The notes under the pieces were generated by a model that was not told the DNA's origin, did no database searches, and worked only from the letters and a program-made list of their open reading frames with translations. From Branchiostoma floridae (lineage: Eukaryota; Chordata; Leptocardii; Amphioxiformes; Branchiostomatidae), in assembly GCF_000003815.2 (NCBI RefSeq), contig NC_049987.1, positions 16,087,329-16,151,328 of the forward strand: a stretch of 64,000 nt of DNA, read 5' to 3'. The translations under genes were made by a program, and so were the position numbers. This document shows positions 34,514 through 45,617 of this stretch, piece after piece (the stretch's first letter is position 1; each line of letters opens with the position of its first letter).

Positions 34514-35800
34514 TGTCAACTTTGTTTGGAAGGATAGAAAAGACAGACTCAAAAGAGATGTGATAAGCCAGCCCCCTGGATTGGGAGGACTAAATATATT
34601 AAACCTAGATTAAAATAAAAATGCTCAGTTATCATATTGGCTAACATCAGAAGACATCTGTAGATCGAAAGCCCTTGTGTACCTCCATTCTTTTGGCCCT
34701 AGTAACGTGATACTAGAAAAGAAATTTAAAACTGAAAGTGATGGCTCAAACCTAAACAAAATTCCCATTTTTTTGCGTACAAGTCATACAATTGTAAGGG
34801 TGTCAGGACCTGGCCTGAACCCTGCTGTGATCTCCGTGTGATTCAGGCGACAATGTGTCAAAGTTCTGCTCAATTGCCTTTATTCTTCTCATGGTCGATT
34901 GTGATGGCCGTTGTTTACAATGAGTATCATTTCCCACTCTAAGTTGGCAAAGTCCAAAATGCTGCTTTCTTTCTCTGAGTCCCAGCTTTCAGGTTTTTCC
35001 AATATCAATTTTTAAACTGCTCAGAATTTTCGGCACGAAACAACTGCATCCCCTGAATGGAGTGTTTTTTATCTATCTTCTAAATATAGGGCTAAGCTAA
35101 TACCGCATAAGCTTAAGGTTAATCTTATGTGAATCCCTAATAGATTAATGACTTCTCAAAAGCCCGTAACTTCAGTGACATTGAATAGTAAGGCATAAGA
35201 AAACCAATTAATTTGTCATTAAAAAGCTCCTTGGAGTCTACCGGAAGGTCAATCTGGAGAAGTCGTAAACTTTTGACTCGGTCAACCCTCGGGCTATATA
35301 CCCCCTGGAACTGCTTTGGGAACAACCGGCCAAAACTTTCTACCGAACGCTCGAATGTAACGGTCAATCTTTTTGGACTGTACCAGCTCAAAGAGAGGGG
35401 ACGAGCAACATATATTCTGTCAGTCTAGACCACGACACACCACAAAGCAATAACTCAGTTTAGAATCAGTAGCCATACATTGGATATTGAAACAAGCAGA
35501 TACTACAATATAGCCCCTGACCAAAGGTTCTGTCCATTCTGCCCAAAGCATATTGAAGATGAATTTCACTTTAGAATGGAATGTTCTAGAAACACTAGTT
35601 TACGCAATGAATTATTCATATTTGTCGAATCAAGTACAGCAGAATTCAAGAGACCCAATGCTACAGACAGATTTGTATATATCTTTAGATGTCAGAACTC
35701 CCATACTGATGCAAAAATAGGCAAATATATCAAGGACTGCTCTGCTATTAGAAAGAATACCGTAACTAATGATGAGCCTACTCCATTGTAATACTATATC
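34514..35800 (+). mobile_element. LINE relic with reverse-transcriptase C-terminal pieces
   Basis: The left piece (34518-34613) reads FVWKDRKDRLKRDVI...GLGGLNILNLD, the 'F-V/I-W-K ... K-R ... G-G-L' segment that follows the reverse transcriptase in L1-like LINEs. The right piece (about 35440-35791) reads RISSHTLDIETSRYYNI, then FCPFC, then EDEFHFRMEC, the C-terminal zinc-knuckle region (CxxC ... H ... C). Between them lies about 800 bp without clear homology, so the two pieces may come from two insertions or from one with a nested insert. Both are open only over short spans. Confidence 0.6.
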
Positions 35801-36579
35801 ATAGAATTGTGTCAGCCCTTATTGTTATGTTAATTAGGTTGTTAAGCTTCATTCTATACCGCTATTTTGTACTTTGTGTAATATTTGTTGCCCAACATTG
35901 TATCATGTACAATTGTCGTGCAATAAACTTCTTCTCATATGAATGCCACACTATGGTCGCAATTTCGTACAGCAATTCTGCTATGTTTTAAACGGGAAAC
36001 TTCCTGGAGTTCTACTAACATTGCAGTATTCTACGTGGGCTACAACGTCAACCGGCAACTTAGAACACGGCGTTGTCATTAGCTCACTCATCAACTCATC
36101 TGCCAGTCAGCCCTAAGTTCTATCACAATCCTTCCACGTTGACCAAGTTATCGGCCTTCGGTGTACATCATAGGCTCCGGTCGGGTTACAATGTTGAGAC
36201 ATCTTTCGTCATAGACGAGTCTAGCACTTTTAGTAAGAAATATCGGTAACATAACAATATTCAGTTGGCTAACCTATAAATTTGGTAACAAGTTCTGCGT
36301 GCGTTCGTCTTATTTACAACGTTGCTAACCCCTATCCCATTAATCCAGGTACTTGACCTCTGCCACCTAGCTTAATTTCAGTGGTTACCCGGTTTCCAAT
36401 TGTGGGCCTTTTTTTGGCCAGCTGACAAGGGATGTCAAAGAACTGAGAGAACCCTGCCGTTGCTAGACACATTGACTAAAAGCTATCTGTCTAGCCAAAA
36501 CATTTAACTCTATGTGGGCTGGCCCCCTTACACGATACTATCGCAAAGTCGATAAAGTAGATGACATAAAACCCCATTA
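35801..36579. other. Unassigned sequence after the LINE relic
   Basis: AT-rich with no supported gene. It may be the 3-prime UTR of the LINE, but no tail is visible. Confidence 0.35.
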
Positions 36580-36831
36580 ACTGTAATAGTCCAGCTGACC
36601 TGTACAGCTAATATGGTGCAATAAAATGTGAGATCCATGGATAAAACGCCTTTCTTTTCCCAGTGGGTTAAAGAAGGAATCATCTATGTGAAAGACTTAT
36701 TCCCTAGTGAACGATTCTTTTCTACAGATAACCACCCAACGCTTCGCCATTGGCCCAGTACTTACATTGAACGCATTAGTTTATATCAAGTCATACACAG
36801 CGCCTGGAAAGATTCTATAAATATGCTATAA
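36580..36831 (+). mobile_element. L1-like LINE relic, reverse-transcriptase thumb region
   Basis: The frame at 36628-36831 and its upstream continuation give SMDKTPFFSQWVKEGIIYVK, then DLF. This matches the pattern 'P-x-F-x-x-W-x-x-x-G-I-x-x-V-x-D-L' that lies after the polymerase domain in L1-like elements, followed by YQVIHSAWKD. It precedes, in element order, the zinc region seen upstream at 35.5 kb, so this is a second, independent fragment. Confidence 0.5.
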
Positions 36832-38020
36832 GCTCAGTTGAAAGCCCAACTCATCTTGTTATCCAAACCCACATCTGCTTGAACCGATAACAAAAATGAA
36901 AATTTAAGACAAAATCAAACTTTAAGGGGAAATTACTTTCTACTGCTCTCGTTCAGAAACAAGGACTATTTCCAATATGTGAAATGACAGACACATTTTG
37001 ATATAGAGTCTCTGAATTAGAAGAATATTTGAAAAATGCTAGGCACAACTTCATGTAAAGAAACACAAATAGCAGAACTTGGAGTCGATTCCAAGTCACT
37101 GCGAGGGTTTTGAAATAATATTTGCAGCGAGTGCTAACTATTTTAGCTAAAGACAATTCCGAGTCACGCGAGGGATTTTTGATAATTGCAATCTGTTCGA
37201 ACTATTAAAAATGAAAATGAAAGTTTTTGAACATGTCTGAACCAATTTATATTTGCTGGAAACATTGAGAAGGTATTGGTATAATTGTATCTTTATTTAG
37301 AACAATTTTCAAACATCTCTGTGTTTTCGTCATTGTTGGAACATTTTCAAACAATCTGTGTCATTTTTCCCTCCATAAAAACTCTTATTGCCCCCGTAAA
37401 ACAAGGTGCTAAGCTTGGTCTTTTGTTTTGGTCTTTTTTTGCATTATGGGATTTTATTTAGCATTGTTTAGTTGACACTGGTGGCACATTTGTGGGAAGC
37501 TGTGAGACAGACATTTCTTGCACTTGGCAGGGATGTGTGAATTGCCCTTTTACCAGCTGACTGGCCCAGTTACACGATATTGTTTCAATGTTCTAGCATG
37601 TGGTTTGATGTTGTAACAGTTTCGAAACTAACAGAAATATTGTATTTGATATTAGAAATGTTTCTAACATGTAAGAATATTGTATCCAATTTAGAACGTC
37701 ACACGGATGGTATAAATAGTTCTAAACAGTTACTTATAACACTTAGATTGTCCAAAGATTTCTAAAATGTTAGAACAACAGGCAAGAAACACCATTTTGG
37801 TAATGTAGACTTGACTCTAAAAGAATGTTTCAGTAAAACAATTCGAGACTTTCAAACAATTAAAAATGAAAGTCACAACATGTTTGATTATGTTGGGACT
37901 ATTTCGAAAGCATCTGTACGAATATCTCTTTATTTAGAACAATTTTAAATCATTGTTTCAATGTTCGAATATGTTACAACAAAATCGACTCCGCGGGTTT
38001 CCAAATATTTGCAACGCCCT
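36832..38020. repeat. Diverged tandem duplication of about 650 bp
   Basis: 'ATTAAAAATGAAAATGAAAG ... GAACATGT ... TCTTTATTTAGAACAATTTT' near 37205-37310 is echoed near 37858-37950 (ATTAAAAATGAAAGTCACAACATGT ... TCTTTATTTAGAACAATTTT). TTAGAACA-type words are over-represented. This is an old two-copy repeat without coding content. Confidence 0.5.
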
Positions 38021-39201
38021 AATCTAAATTTAGTTATAACCTGTTGATCTAATTGCGTGTCACATACGATTTGGCATCTACGCCGACGTCTCTCATATCA
38101 AAGCCCGGTGTGCCGCTTGCGAGCAGGACTTTTCACATACTACGCCGGGGGAGGCGGGCAATATCTGCCACTGTTTCATGTACGCTGCCAAATTTGTTTA
38201 TTATGTTTACATTCATTATTCCTATAATGGAAACACCTCAAATATAGAATTTTCTCATTAACCATGTAATAAGGTCCAAATCTGTATCATTTGCACTTTA
38301 TATCTTTGCCAAAAATACATGCTAGATACCAATGAAATTCGTCGTTCCTATGTTCAGTTATGCTCCCTGGAAGATTTTGACAAAATGCCCCTACATTTCC
38401 AGTTTAAGCTGCTAGGGGGCCGATACAAATATAAACTCTTCCTTACATTAAAAGCTATCTGTCACAAAAAAGATAAAACCATGGCCATAACATGCCCAGA
38501 TCAAAAGATACACTATCTAATCCAAGAGGCCCAATGTCCTTCGTCTTTGCATTACATACACACATACTACTAATCATTACAATCCATCCAGAGGTTCTAG
38601 AGTTATGGTGAACACAAATATTCGGAAACTCAAACAGACACGCACACTGACAGACACACCAAATTCTATACCTGCATGTTTCATGCAACACATGCGTCAA
38701 ATCCTAGGGACTATTTGGCAGAACCCTATAGACCTATTTCTTAAGATGGCTTATGTGCGTTTGCTATTCCGATGGAAATGATCAACGATTATAATTTAAG
38801 CAAATGAGGGCATAATTGCATACATAATGAAAGACACTCATAATAAACTAGCTATAACGGTTATAAAGGTATGGTTTTGTGGACCTCTGGTATTAATGAT
38901 ATGTATGTATATGTATGTCACAAGTTTGTACAAAACTGAGGCAAGCAAAATTATTATGCATATCTAGTTTGTTTCTTCCCCAAAGCAAGTCTTGTTTTAG
39001 ATTGTCTTAAACAAATATAAGGGTTTAGAAATACGCAACATGATCTCAGATTTTTTACTAGCACAGTTGGTAATTAAACTACATGTAAATGATTCATCGT
39101 ATTGTTGGAACGATTTTCAATAATGCTGCGGATCAGATAACGCCATGTTGAAATTTAGGTAGCGGTGACGTCTTTCCAAACATGTTGATTGGTGGTTACA
39201 G
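38021..39201. other. 3-prime flank of the NXPE gene, no supported gene
   Basis: Contains an 84-codon plus frame (38319-38573) of unknown type, a cluster of TATGTATG (about 38900) and a likely repeat end (AAAGGTATGGTTTTGTGGACCTCTGG near 38867). I could not place a polyA signal for the NXPE transcript. Confidence 0.4.
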
Positions 39202-39992
39202 CTACTGTTCAATATTTGTCAACATTTCGGGACATATGTAAGACATAAGAATGTTCAATTCGTTGTCTTGCACATGCTGATTCGGATGTATATTGTGAGG
39301 ATACCACTGGCTAACTGTCATATCCCACACGTCTAAAATGGCGACGTTCAAATCTCCGAGAATGCTCCTCATTTCATGGTCTATTTGTTGTGCCAGCCAG
39401 TCTGACTGCTGGACGACTGACCTGTAGCTACGATGGCTCCGTGTGTTGCACGTCTTTACGATAACTTTGGTCTTGGGATACTTCCTGTGAAGCTCTTGTA
39501 TCGCCAACTTCACCTCGATCATGCGGGAACTGTAGACGTGTTTGGGTTCGGCTACGAAATGTGCACACAAGCTCAACACAAGCACAACGTTAGGACCACC
39601 GGCCATACTCCTGACTTCTACAGAAATTCCAGATTCACTTAAGTTGCGAAATGGGAACCAGCTTCCAGTTTGGATAGGAAGAGTGTGGAAGTTAAATGTA
39701 ACCATAATTCCCCTGCTGTGGTTGGTGGCGGTGTACGGGCCGATAAGGCTGTTTCCTGCACCTCTCTGTACAACTTTCCACTTTACTAGACGCTCAACCC
39801 ATTGTCTACAAGTAGAGTCGCCTCTGACGTGCACTGTGTGGTTAGTTAGACATTCTGTAACGTTCTGCGGGCTGAACTGCCGAACCTGACAAGAAAGCGA
39901 ATGCCATTTGCCATGGAGCCAGAATCCCTCGGGGTGTTTGTGTGGAATTCCAGGTTTACAAAACGGGAAAGAGTGCATCACAGTTCTGTTTT
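39202..39992 (-). CDS. NXPE: NXPE family protein, last coding exon (esterase-like domain)
   Basis: The terminal exon on minus follows a textbook acceptor (TTTCCCTCCCACGTTTTCTTCCAACAG-type tract) and encodes residues 231-492 plus the stop. It contains the NXPE C-terminal PC-esterase/SGNH-like domain: CKPGIP...GFWLHGKWHSLSC (about 241-264), the Gly-Asp-Ser block VRGDSTCRQWVERLV (about 285-299, catalytic-type Ser289), GGPNVVLVLSLCAHF, and a late D/H block with WDMTVSQWYPHNIHPNQHV. The family is secreted or Golgi-anchored, and some relatives act on glycan acetyl groups, but its biochemical role is largely unsettled. The frame upstream of the acceptor stays open into the intron as far as about 40215, which would make the exon look too long. 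NXPE genes are commonly multi-copy in lancelets. Confidence 0.92.
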
Positions 39993-40117
39993 CTGTTGGA
40001 AGAAAACGTGGGAGGGAAATTATAATAACTGGGCTCGATATTACTTTACAGCTAACAATTTTTAAATGTACGTATCTAGTATCCATGGTTACAAGTTTTA
40101 TTGTAAAAAAAAACATT

Positions 40118-41192
40118 TGCGACATTTGCTTAGGAGCAAATACAGCATATTGCAATCCATATTCATCCTGGAAAGAAATCCCAAAATTCAACAATTTGAA
40201 GTAATGTATGCCCAAAGGGAAAATAAAGTACGGTGGGCACTTGTCCTACACACTTTCATGCCAAATTTCAGGTCATTAGGTTTTCATACAAGGGTATAGG
40301 AGCCAATAATATACATTTTTTTGTCAAAAATGGCCGAAAAACCCGAAATAACTCATTTTTAAGTGATCTGTGAAGAAGGTGTTGATGGCACCCTGTGCTC
40401 ATATGTCCAATTTACCTATATACCAAATTTCAGGTCGTTTGGTTTACATACAAGGGCATAGAAGCCAAAAATATACATTTTTAGTCAAAAATGGCAAAAA
40501 ACTTAAAATAACAAATTTTTGAAGTGATCTATGAAGAAAGTGTCAATGGGGTCCTGTGAGCATATGTTCAATGCACCTCTGTACCAAATTTTAGGTCATT
40601 TGGTTTCTATACAAGGGCATAGGAATAAAAAATATACATTTTTAGTCAAAAATGGCCAAAAGCCCTAAAATAACTCATGTTTGGAGTAAACAATGAATAA
40701 AGCGTTGATGGGGTTCTGTGGTCATATATCAAACGCACCTATGTACCAAATTTCAGGTCATTTGGTTTTAATACAAGGGCATAGGAGCCAAAAATATACA
40801 TTTTTAGTCAAAAATGGCCAAAAACCCTAAAATAACTAATATTTGAAGTGATCTATCAAGAAAGTGTTGATGATTTTCTGTGCTCATATGTCCAATGCAC
40901 CTCTGTACCAAATTTCAGGTCATTAGCTTGTAATACCAGGGCACAGGGGCCCAAAATATACATATTTTGTCTAAAAATGACCAAAAACCCTAAATATCAT
41001 AAATTCTAAGGCCTCTATCAAGAAAGTGAATAAAAGTTCTGAGGGGTTTTGCTATTTCTACCACCCTGCCAAATTTCAGCTCATTTGACCCAAAAATGAA
41101 AAAGTTAATCCCATTTGAAGATTTTGACAGGAGAAACAAAGGAAAAACAGTATATTGCATCCATACTGTAGTATGGATTGCAATATAACTAG
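40118..41192 (-). repeat. Hairpin-bounded 162-bp tandem array, copy 1
   Basis: Begins with the hairpin ATTTGCT-TAGG-AGCAAAT (40124-40141). Tandem units follow; their CCAAATTTCAGG marks lie at 40261, 40422, 40583, 40746, 40908 and 41069 (steps 161, 161, 163, 162, 161). It ends with the palindrome TATATTGCATCCATACT/AGTATGGATTGCAATATA (41151-41187) and CTAG (41189-41192). The near end also carries ATTGCAATCCAT (about 40149), matching one palindrome arm. Confidence 0.9.
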
Positions 41193-41202
41193 AAAGGCCG
41201 AC

Positions 41203-42250
41203 ATTTGCTTAGGAGCAAATACAGCATATTGCAATCCATCAATCCATCTTCATCCTTGGAAAAATCCCAAAATTCAACAGTTTGAAGTAATGTTTGCTCA
41301 AAGAGAAAATGAAGTACTGTGGGCACTTGTCCTATAACCTTCATGCCGAATTTTAGGTCAATTGGTTTCAATACAAGAGCATAGCAGCCAAAAAATATAC
41401 ATTTTTTAGTTAAAAATGGCTAAAAATCCCAAAATAACTCATTTTATAAGTGCTCTATGAAAAAAACTGTCAATGGGATCCTGTTACATACAAGGGCATA
41501 GAAGCCAAAAATATACATTTTTAGTCAAAAATGACTGAAAACCCCAAAATAACTCATTTTTGAAGTGATCTATGAAAGAAAGTGTCAACGGGGTCTTGTG
41601 AGCAAATGTTCAATGCACCTCTGTACCAAATTTCAGGTCATTAGGTTTTCATACAAGGACATAGGAGCAAAAAATATACATTTTTAGTCAAAAATGGCCA
41701 AAAACCCTACAATAACTCATTTTTGGAGTAAACAATGAATAAAGCGTTGATGGGGTTCTGTGGTCATATGTCAAACGCACCTATGTACCAAATTTCAGGT
41801 CATTTGGTTGTAATACAAGGGCATAGGAGCCAAAAATAGACATTTTTAGTCAAAAATGTCCAAAACCCCTAAAATAACTAATTTTTGAAGTAATCTGTGA
41901 AGAAAGTGTTGATGGTTTTCTTTGTTCTTATGTCCAATGCACCTCTGTACCAAATTTCAGGTCATTAGGTTGTAATACCAGGGCACAGGGGCCCAAAATA
42001 TACATATTTTGTCTAAAAATGACCAAAAACCCTAAATATCATAAATTCTATGGCCTCTATAAAAAAAGTGAAAAAAAAAACTGGGGGTATTTGCTATCCC
42101 TACCACACTGCCAAATTTCAGCTCATTTGGCCCAAAAATGAAAAAAAGTTGAATCAATTTGAAGATTTGACAGGAGGAGAAGAAGAAACCAAGGAAAAAC
42201 AATATATTGCAATCCCATACTATGTATGGATTGCAATATAATTATGCTAG
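41203..42250 (-). repeat. Hairpin-bounded 162-bp tandem array, copy 2
   Basis: The same layout as copy 1: hairpin ATTTGCT-TAGG-AGCAAAT (41203-41220), ATTGCAATCCAT, tandem units with marks at 41346, 41626, 41788, 41950 and 42111 (one unit lost near 41480), palindrome (42203-42240) and CTAG (42247-42250). Units correspond in order to those of copy 1, so the whole element was duplicated rather than the arrays growing separately. Confidence 0.9.
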
Positions 42251-42985
42251 TGATAAACAGCATATTAGGCCACAGCAAGTTAATTTAATGGATGACATCA
42301 GCGCGCGCATTAATTTTCTCCTGATTTCAGAAAAAAAAACAAGAATTTTTTTCTTCTGCAGGGATGGTCAACATGACGATAAAGTACCAAAATAAGCAAA
42401 TACATAGTGTTGTACTTGTAGAAGTGACACTTGCGAGGTACCCAGGACTGTAGTTGTAGAAATGAAACTTATTGGATAGTTGTAAAAGTGACACCAATAT
42501 GGAAGCCATGAGTGTGGTTACCAACTTTGTTTGTGATGCCCGTCTACCACACTAGTGTCACTTTTACCACAGCAGTTCATGTCTTGAATACAAGAATGAA
42601 TGTCTCTGATACCATGTTTTGTACCTTTTAATTGTTTTTACAACAGTCATCACAACTTCATGGTGCCTATTTTTGAAAATGTAGCCATATTGTTTTTTTC
42701 ACCCATCTTGTTTTTTCGCCCTATCGCACTTTTTTTGCAGTCTGCAGAGGATGTCAACAACAAAATTTACTTGCTGTGGCCTTAGGTAAGAATCCAAGTG
42801 CTAGAATCATCGCCTTGTTTATCGATAATAAGCTTTCATAAATAACTACGTTTAGAACAATATTTTCTAAACAGGGAACGATTTTCAGAGGAAGTAGACT
42901 GGTATCAAAAACAATACATTACATATGTGATTAATTTTAATCTTTTCCACGCGGAAAATTTTTAGGAAAGGAAGTGTGTTCTCAC

Positions 42986-43050
42986 CGTCAGCTTCTCTAA
43001 CAGAGATTGTACCATTGATATCCGTAACCAAATCTGTGTTCCAAAAAGGC
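42986..43050 (-). CDS. NXPE: NXPE family protein, 65-bp middle exon
   Basis: Acceptor TTTTTCAATTATTGCAG, donor GTGAGA. It completes codon 208 (AG plus G, Arg), encodes PFWNTDLVTDINGTISVREA plus Asp and leaves one base G, which joins AA of the next exon to make Glu230. Both phases fit the neighbouring NXPE exons exactly, which is the strongest evidence for so short an exon. Confidence 0.88.
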
Positions 43051-43463
43051 CTGCAATAATTGAAAAATACATCCATTTTTAGAGAAAATATGTTATGTGA
43101 TATACTTCAATACATGCAATCCTCGCCTTTAGCCTATAAAACAACATGGCGATGATGTAACTCATTGCCGGATTATAGCATCAGGTTGAAATCAATGCCG
43201 GCTGCAAGAGAAGAACTGCCTTGGCATGAAATCAGTTGTTCACACTTGCCGGAGATGATATGATGAATCTTACGTTTTAAAACCGACAAGAAATTACCTT
43301 TATCGGAGCTAGCCAACCAAAATTCAGCCAAGTTAAGCCTAAGTACATAATGTATGTATTGACAATACATAATGAGCATAAATTCGTCTGCGAAATACGA
43401 TTCCTTAGATGCTACCTGCAGAATCCGAAGTACAACTCTCCTAAATTATAGCCTATTTCACAC
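43051..43463 (-). other. NXPE intron 1 (of those visible)
   Basis: 413 bp between GTGTGA and TTGCAG. No repeat or coding content is seen. Confidence 0.8.
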
Positions 43464-44086
43464 CTTTCGAAAAGCTGTCGTTCTTCAGAAGTCACCAATT
43501 CATCCACAATGTCTCTGGCTGATTTACACATCTTAATGTTGTCGCAGGTTGTTGTGTTTGGTTTTTGGCAAAACCAAGTGCGGCCTGTGTTTAACACCGA
43601 GAAGTCGCATTGACTTGATGAAGAAAGAGTTCGGCTTGGAAGAATCGTACAAGTCGTCGTCACATCTTCGCCTTCATCTTTGAACCTACAAGACCACCTC
43701 CTCTTGTTTGGAATCTCTCTGAGTTCCTTCAGAAGTTGCACTGCTTCGCTGGAGTGAATAAGCTGTACCTGAGGCATCACATTCCCCGTGAAACTGAGAA
43801 TAAAACTAACAGTGTACAGACCGTTCCCGTGGTCCTGCACCCTACCCTTTGTACTGGCGGTTTGGGCATTGTCTCGTAAAACTGCTTGGAGGTAATCACC
43901 GCCATACAACTTACGTCGTCTGTTGCCGTCCTTTGCTACGACCTCAATGAAAAGAATGTCCCCTATCTGATACATAGGTTTGGGGTTGACGATTGTGACA
44001 GAAGTGTAATTTGGATTGGTGACCCAGGTAAGGTTAATCCTCCGATTCGATGCACGCCAAGTTCCTATTGACGTAACACTGATTAC
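43464..44086 (-). CDS. NXPE: NXPE family protein, first visible coding exon
   Basis: 623 bp on minus after a TTTATGTCTTGTTGACAG acceptor. It encodes residues 1-207 of the visible protein plus two bases. Family features in order: SVTIVNPKPMYQIGD (about 29-43), KDGNRRRKLYGGDYL (52-66; the YGGD block is an NXPE hallmark), VQDHGNGLYTVSF (about 82-94), LIHSSEAV and a Cys-rich stretch (CRFKDEGEDVTTTC, RTWFCQKPNTTTC). This N-terminal module is neurexophilin-like and Ig-fold-like. The frame reads in from the acceptor at phase 0, so at least one further 5-prime exon with the membrane anchor must lie beyond 44086; I could not identify it. Overall 492 residues are visible, compared with about 540 in full members. 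Confidence 0.92.
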
Positions 44087-44500
44087 CTGTCAACAAGACA
44101 TAAAGGTATATTTTCGTTAGCTACAGATTCTATAGCATAACAGAATCAAGGCTGTTTTGCTGTTACAAAACCTCTAGCATTTCGACATTAAGTTTGCCCA
44201 TGTGCATTTCTGTCCTTCTGGTTCCAAGGGACATTGGTGACGAAAACTGATGATAAAAATCACAATTAATGTACAGCTATAAAAACTATAACATAACACA
44301 TTTATGTCGCATAACGCCAGAACGGCTTTAAATTTGATTGGATTTCCTAAAATTTACTTGCCAACGTATTGCAGAAATTTGACCAAAAAAAATTACATTC
44401 TACAACCTTAGGTAAAAATCGCTAATCAGTTCTAACAATGTAATTTTCACAAAAATAAAAGTTTATGTTATCCAGAAAGTCTTTTATTATTGAATATGCA
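44087..44500. other. NXPE upstream intron, unassigned part
   Basis: Nothing supported. The expected N-terminal exon was not recognised here or up to 48 kb. Confidence 0.4.
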
Positions 44501-45382
44501 TAAATTATGCAAATTTGAGGCTAAGAGTGCCTGCGCCAACTTTGACGTCCTATAGCTCCCAAACAACCAAACTTGGTGACTTTCCCTAGAATATTGTTGG
44601 CAACAATTGGAAAAAATAGAGTAAGTTCATAATTTTTTCGTGTTGCCATGGCAACGGGTTTCTGAAAGGCAAATTGGTGTAAACAATGGGATTTTAAGAT
44701 TTTATTGCTAAACTAAACTTTTCATATGTCTAACACATCTTAGTTGAACATTTATAATTAGATATCCATGAATAATACTAATGAGATGACGTAATTGGTC
44801 AAAATCCAAGATGGCCGCCTATATCATGATGAAAAGTATAATCAGGTTATTTTCACTCGGATTTCATCACTACTTGGTATTTTCTTACAGAAAACAATTA
44901 TGTGAAAATTTTCAATCCATTATCATGGGGTTTTAGCGTTTGTATGTTGAAAAAATATATCTTAAGACATTTAAGGTTGATAATCCAAGATGGTGGATGG
45001 CTAAACTACAGATGACGTCATTGTATTACGTCATTTGACGTCATTTTGACGTCGTTGAGTCAGCTTCTGACAACAGAAGTCTTATAACACTTAAACATTT
45101 ATAAGAAACATTTATTGGTAAGCTTTTGAGTGAGATATTTAGATATTATGGGAATTCCCTGTTTTAGCCAAAAAAATCAATTATTGACGTCATCATTACG
45201 TCATCTTACGCCATAAAGATATAAAAATTCAGGAATTATAAACCTCGACGAGCATAACATTCCCTGCAAATTTGGTGATCGTACATTCAGCTGTTTTTAA
45301 AATACGAAGGGGGGCCGATTGACCCCCCCCCCCCCCCCCAGTCCAGGGAATGGCCAAAAAGCCCAGTCTGGAGAGGGTTAAA
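44500..45382 (+). mobile_element. TTAA-type MITE-like repeat (family C), right part
   Basis: Matches 32815-33165 from about 44535 on. It contains many TGACGTCA/GACGTC words (45010-45060, 45180-45215), a C-run (about 45326-45341), and ends GCCCAGTCTGGAGAGGG directly before TTAA (45376-45381). The end sequence pairs with the start of the 32.77-kb copy. The layout is the same as family A (CCCT end, TTAA, GGGG...CCCC palindrome, GACGTC words), so A and C are likely related. Confidence 0.6.
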
Positions 45383-45617
45383 ACCATGCCCTTGCGGTTC
45401 TAGTGATAGCTGCAGCCAATATGATTTCTTCGAACCTTATGAACATAATAGACTTAACAACATGTATTCACATATTCCTATATAATTTATCAATACACAT
45501 TGTAGATCGATGTTTAATCTTGTTCTGACGTAATTTGAAGTGTTCTATGTATAACACCACAGAACACAAAGCATGTAACGTGTTGGGAATACATGGAATA
45601 AGTATTGGTTTTATTAT

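Larger units (their letters stand above)
39993..42985 (-). other. NXPE intron 2, holding two tandem-repeat elements
   Basis: Nearly 3 kb, donor GTGAGA (at 42985) to acceptor CAG (39993). About 70 percent of it is occupied by two consecutive copies of a 162-bp-period element (40118-42250). The remainder has no coding potential. Confidence 0.85.

Noticed and set aside
39433-39889. Plus-strand ORFs opposite the NXPE exon
   Set aside because: Shadow frames of the well-supported minus-strand coding exon.
40015-40215. Extension of the NXPE last exon to an ATG near 40215
   Set aside because: The ATG lies in the 162-bp element; a strong acceptor at 39993 and exact phase with the 65-bp exon show this part is intron.
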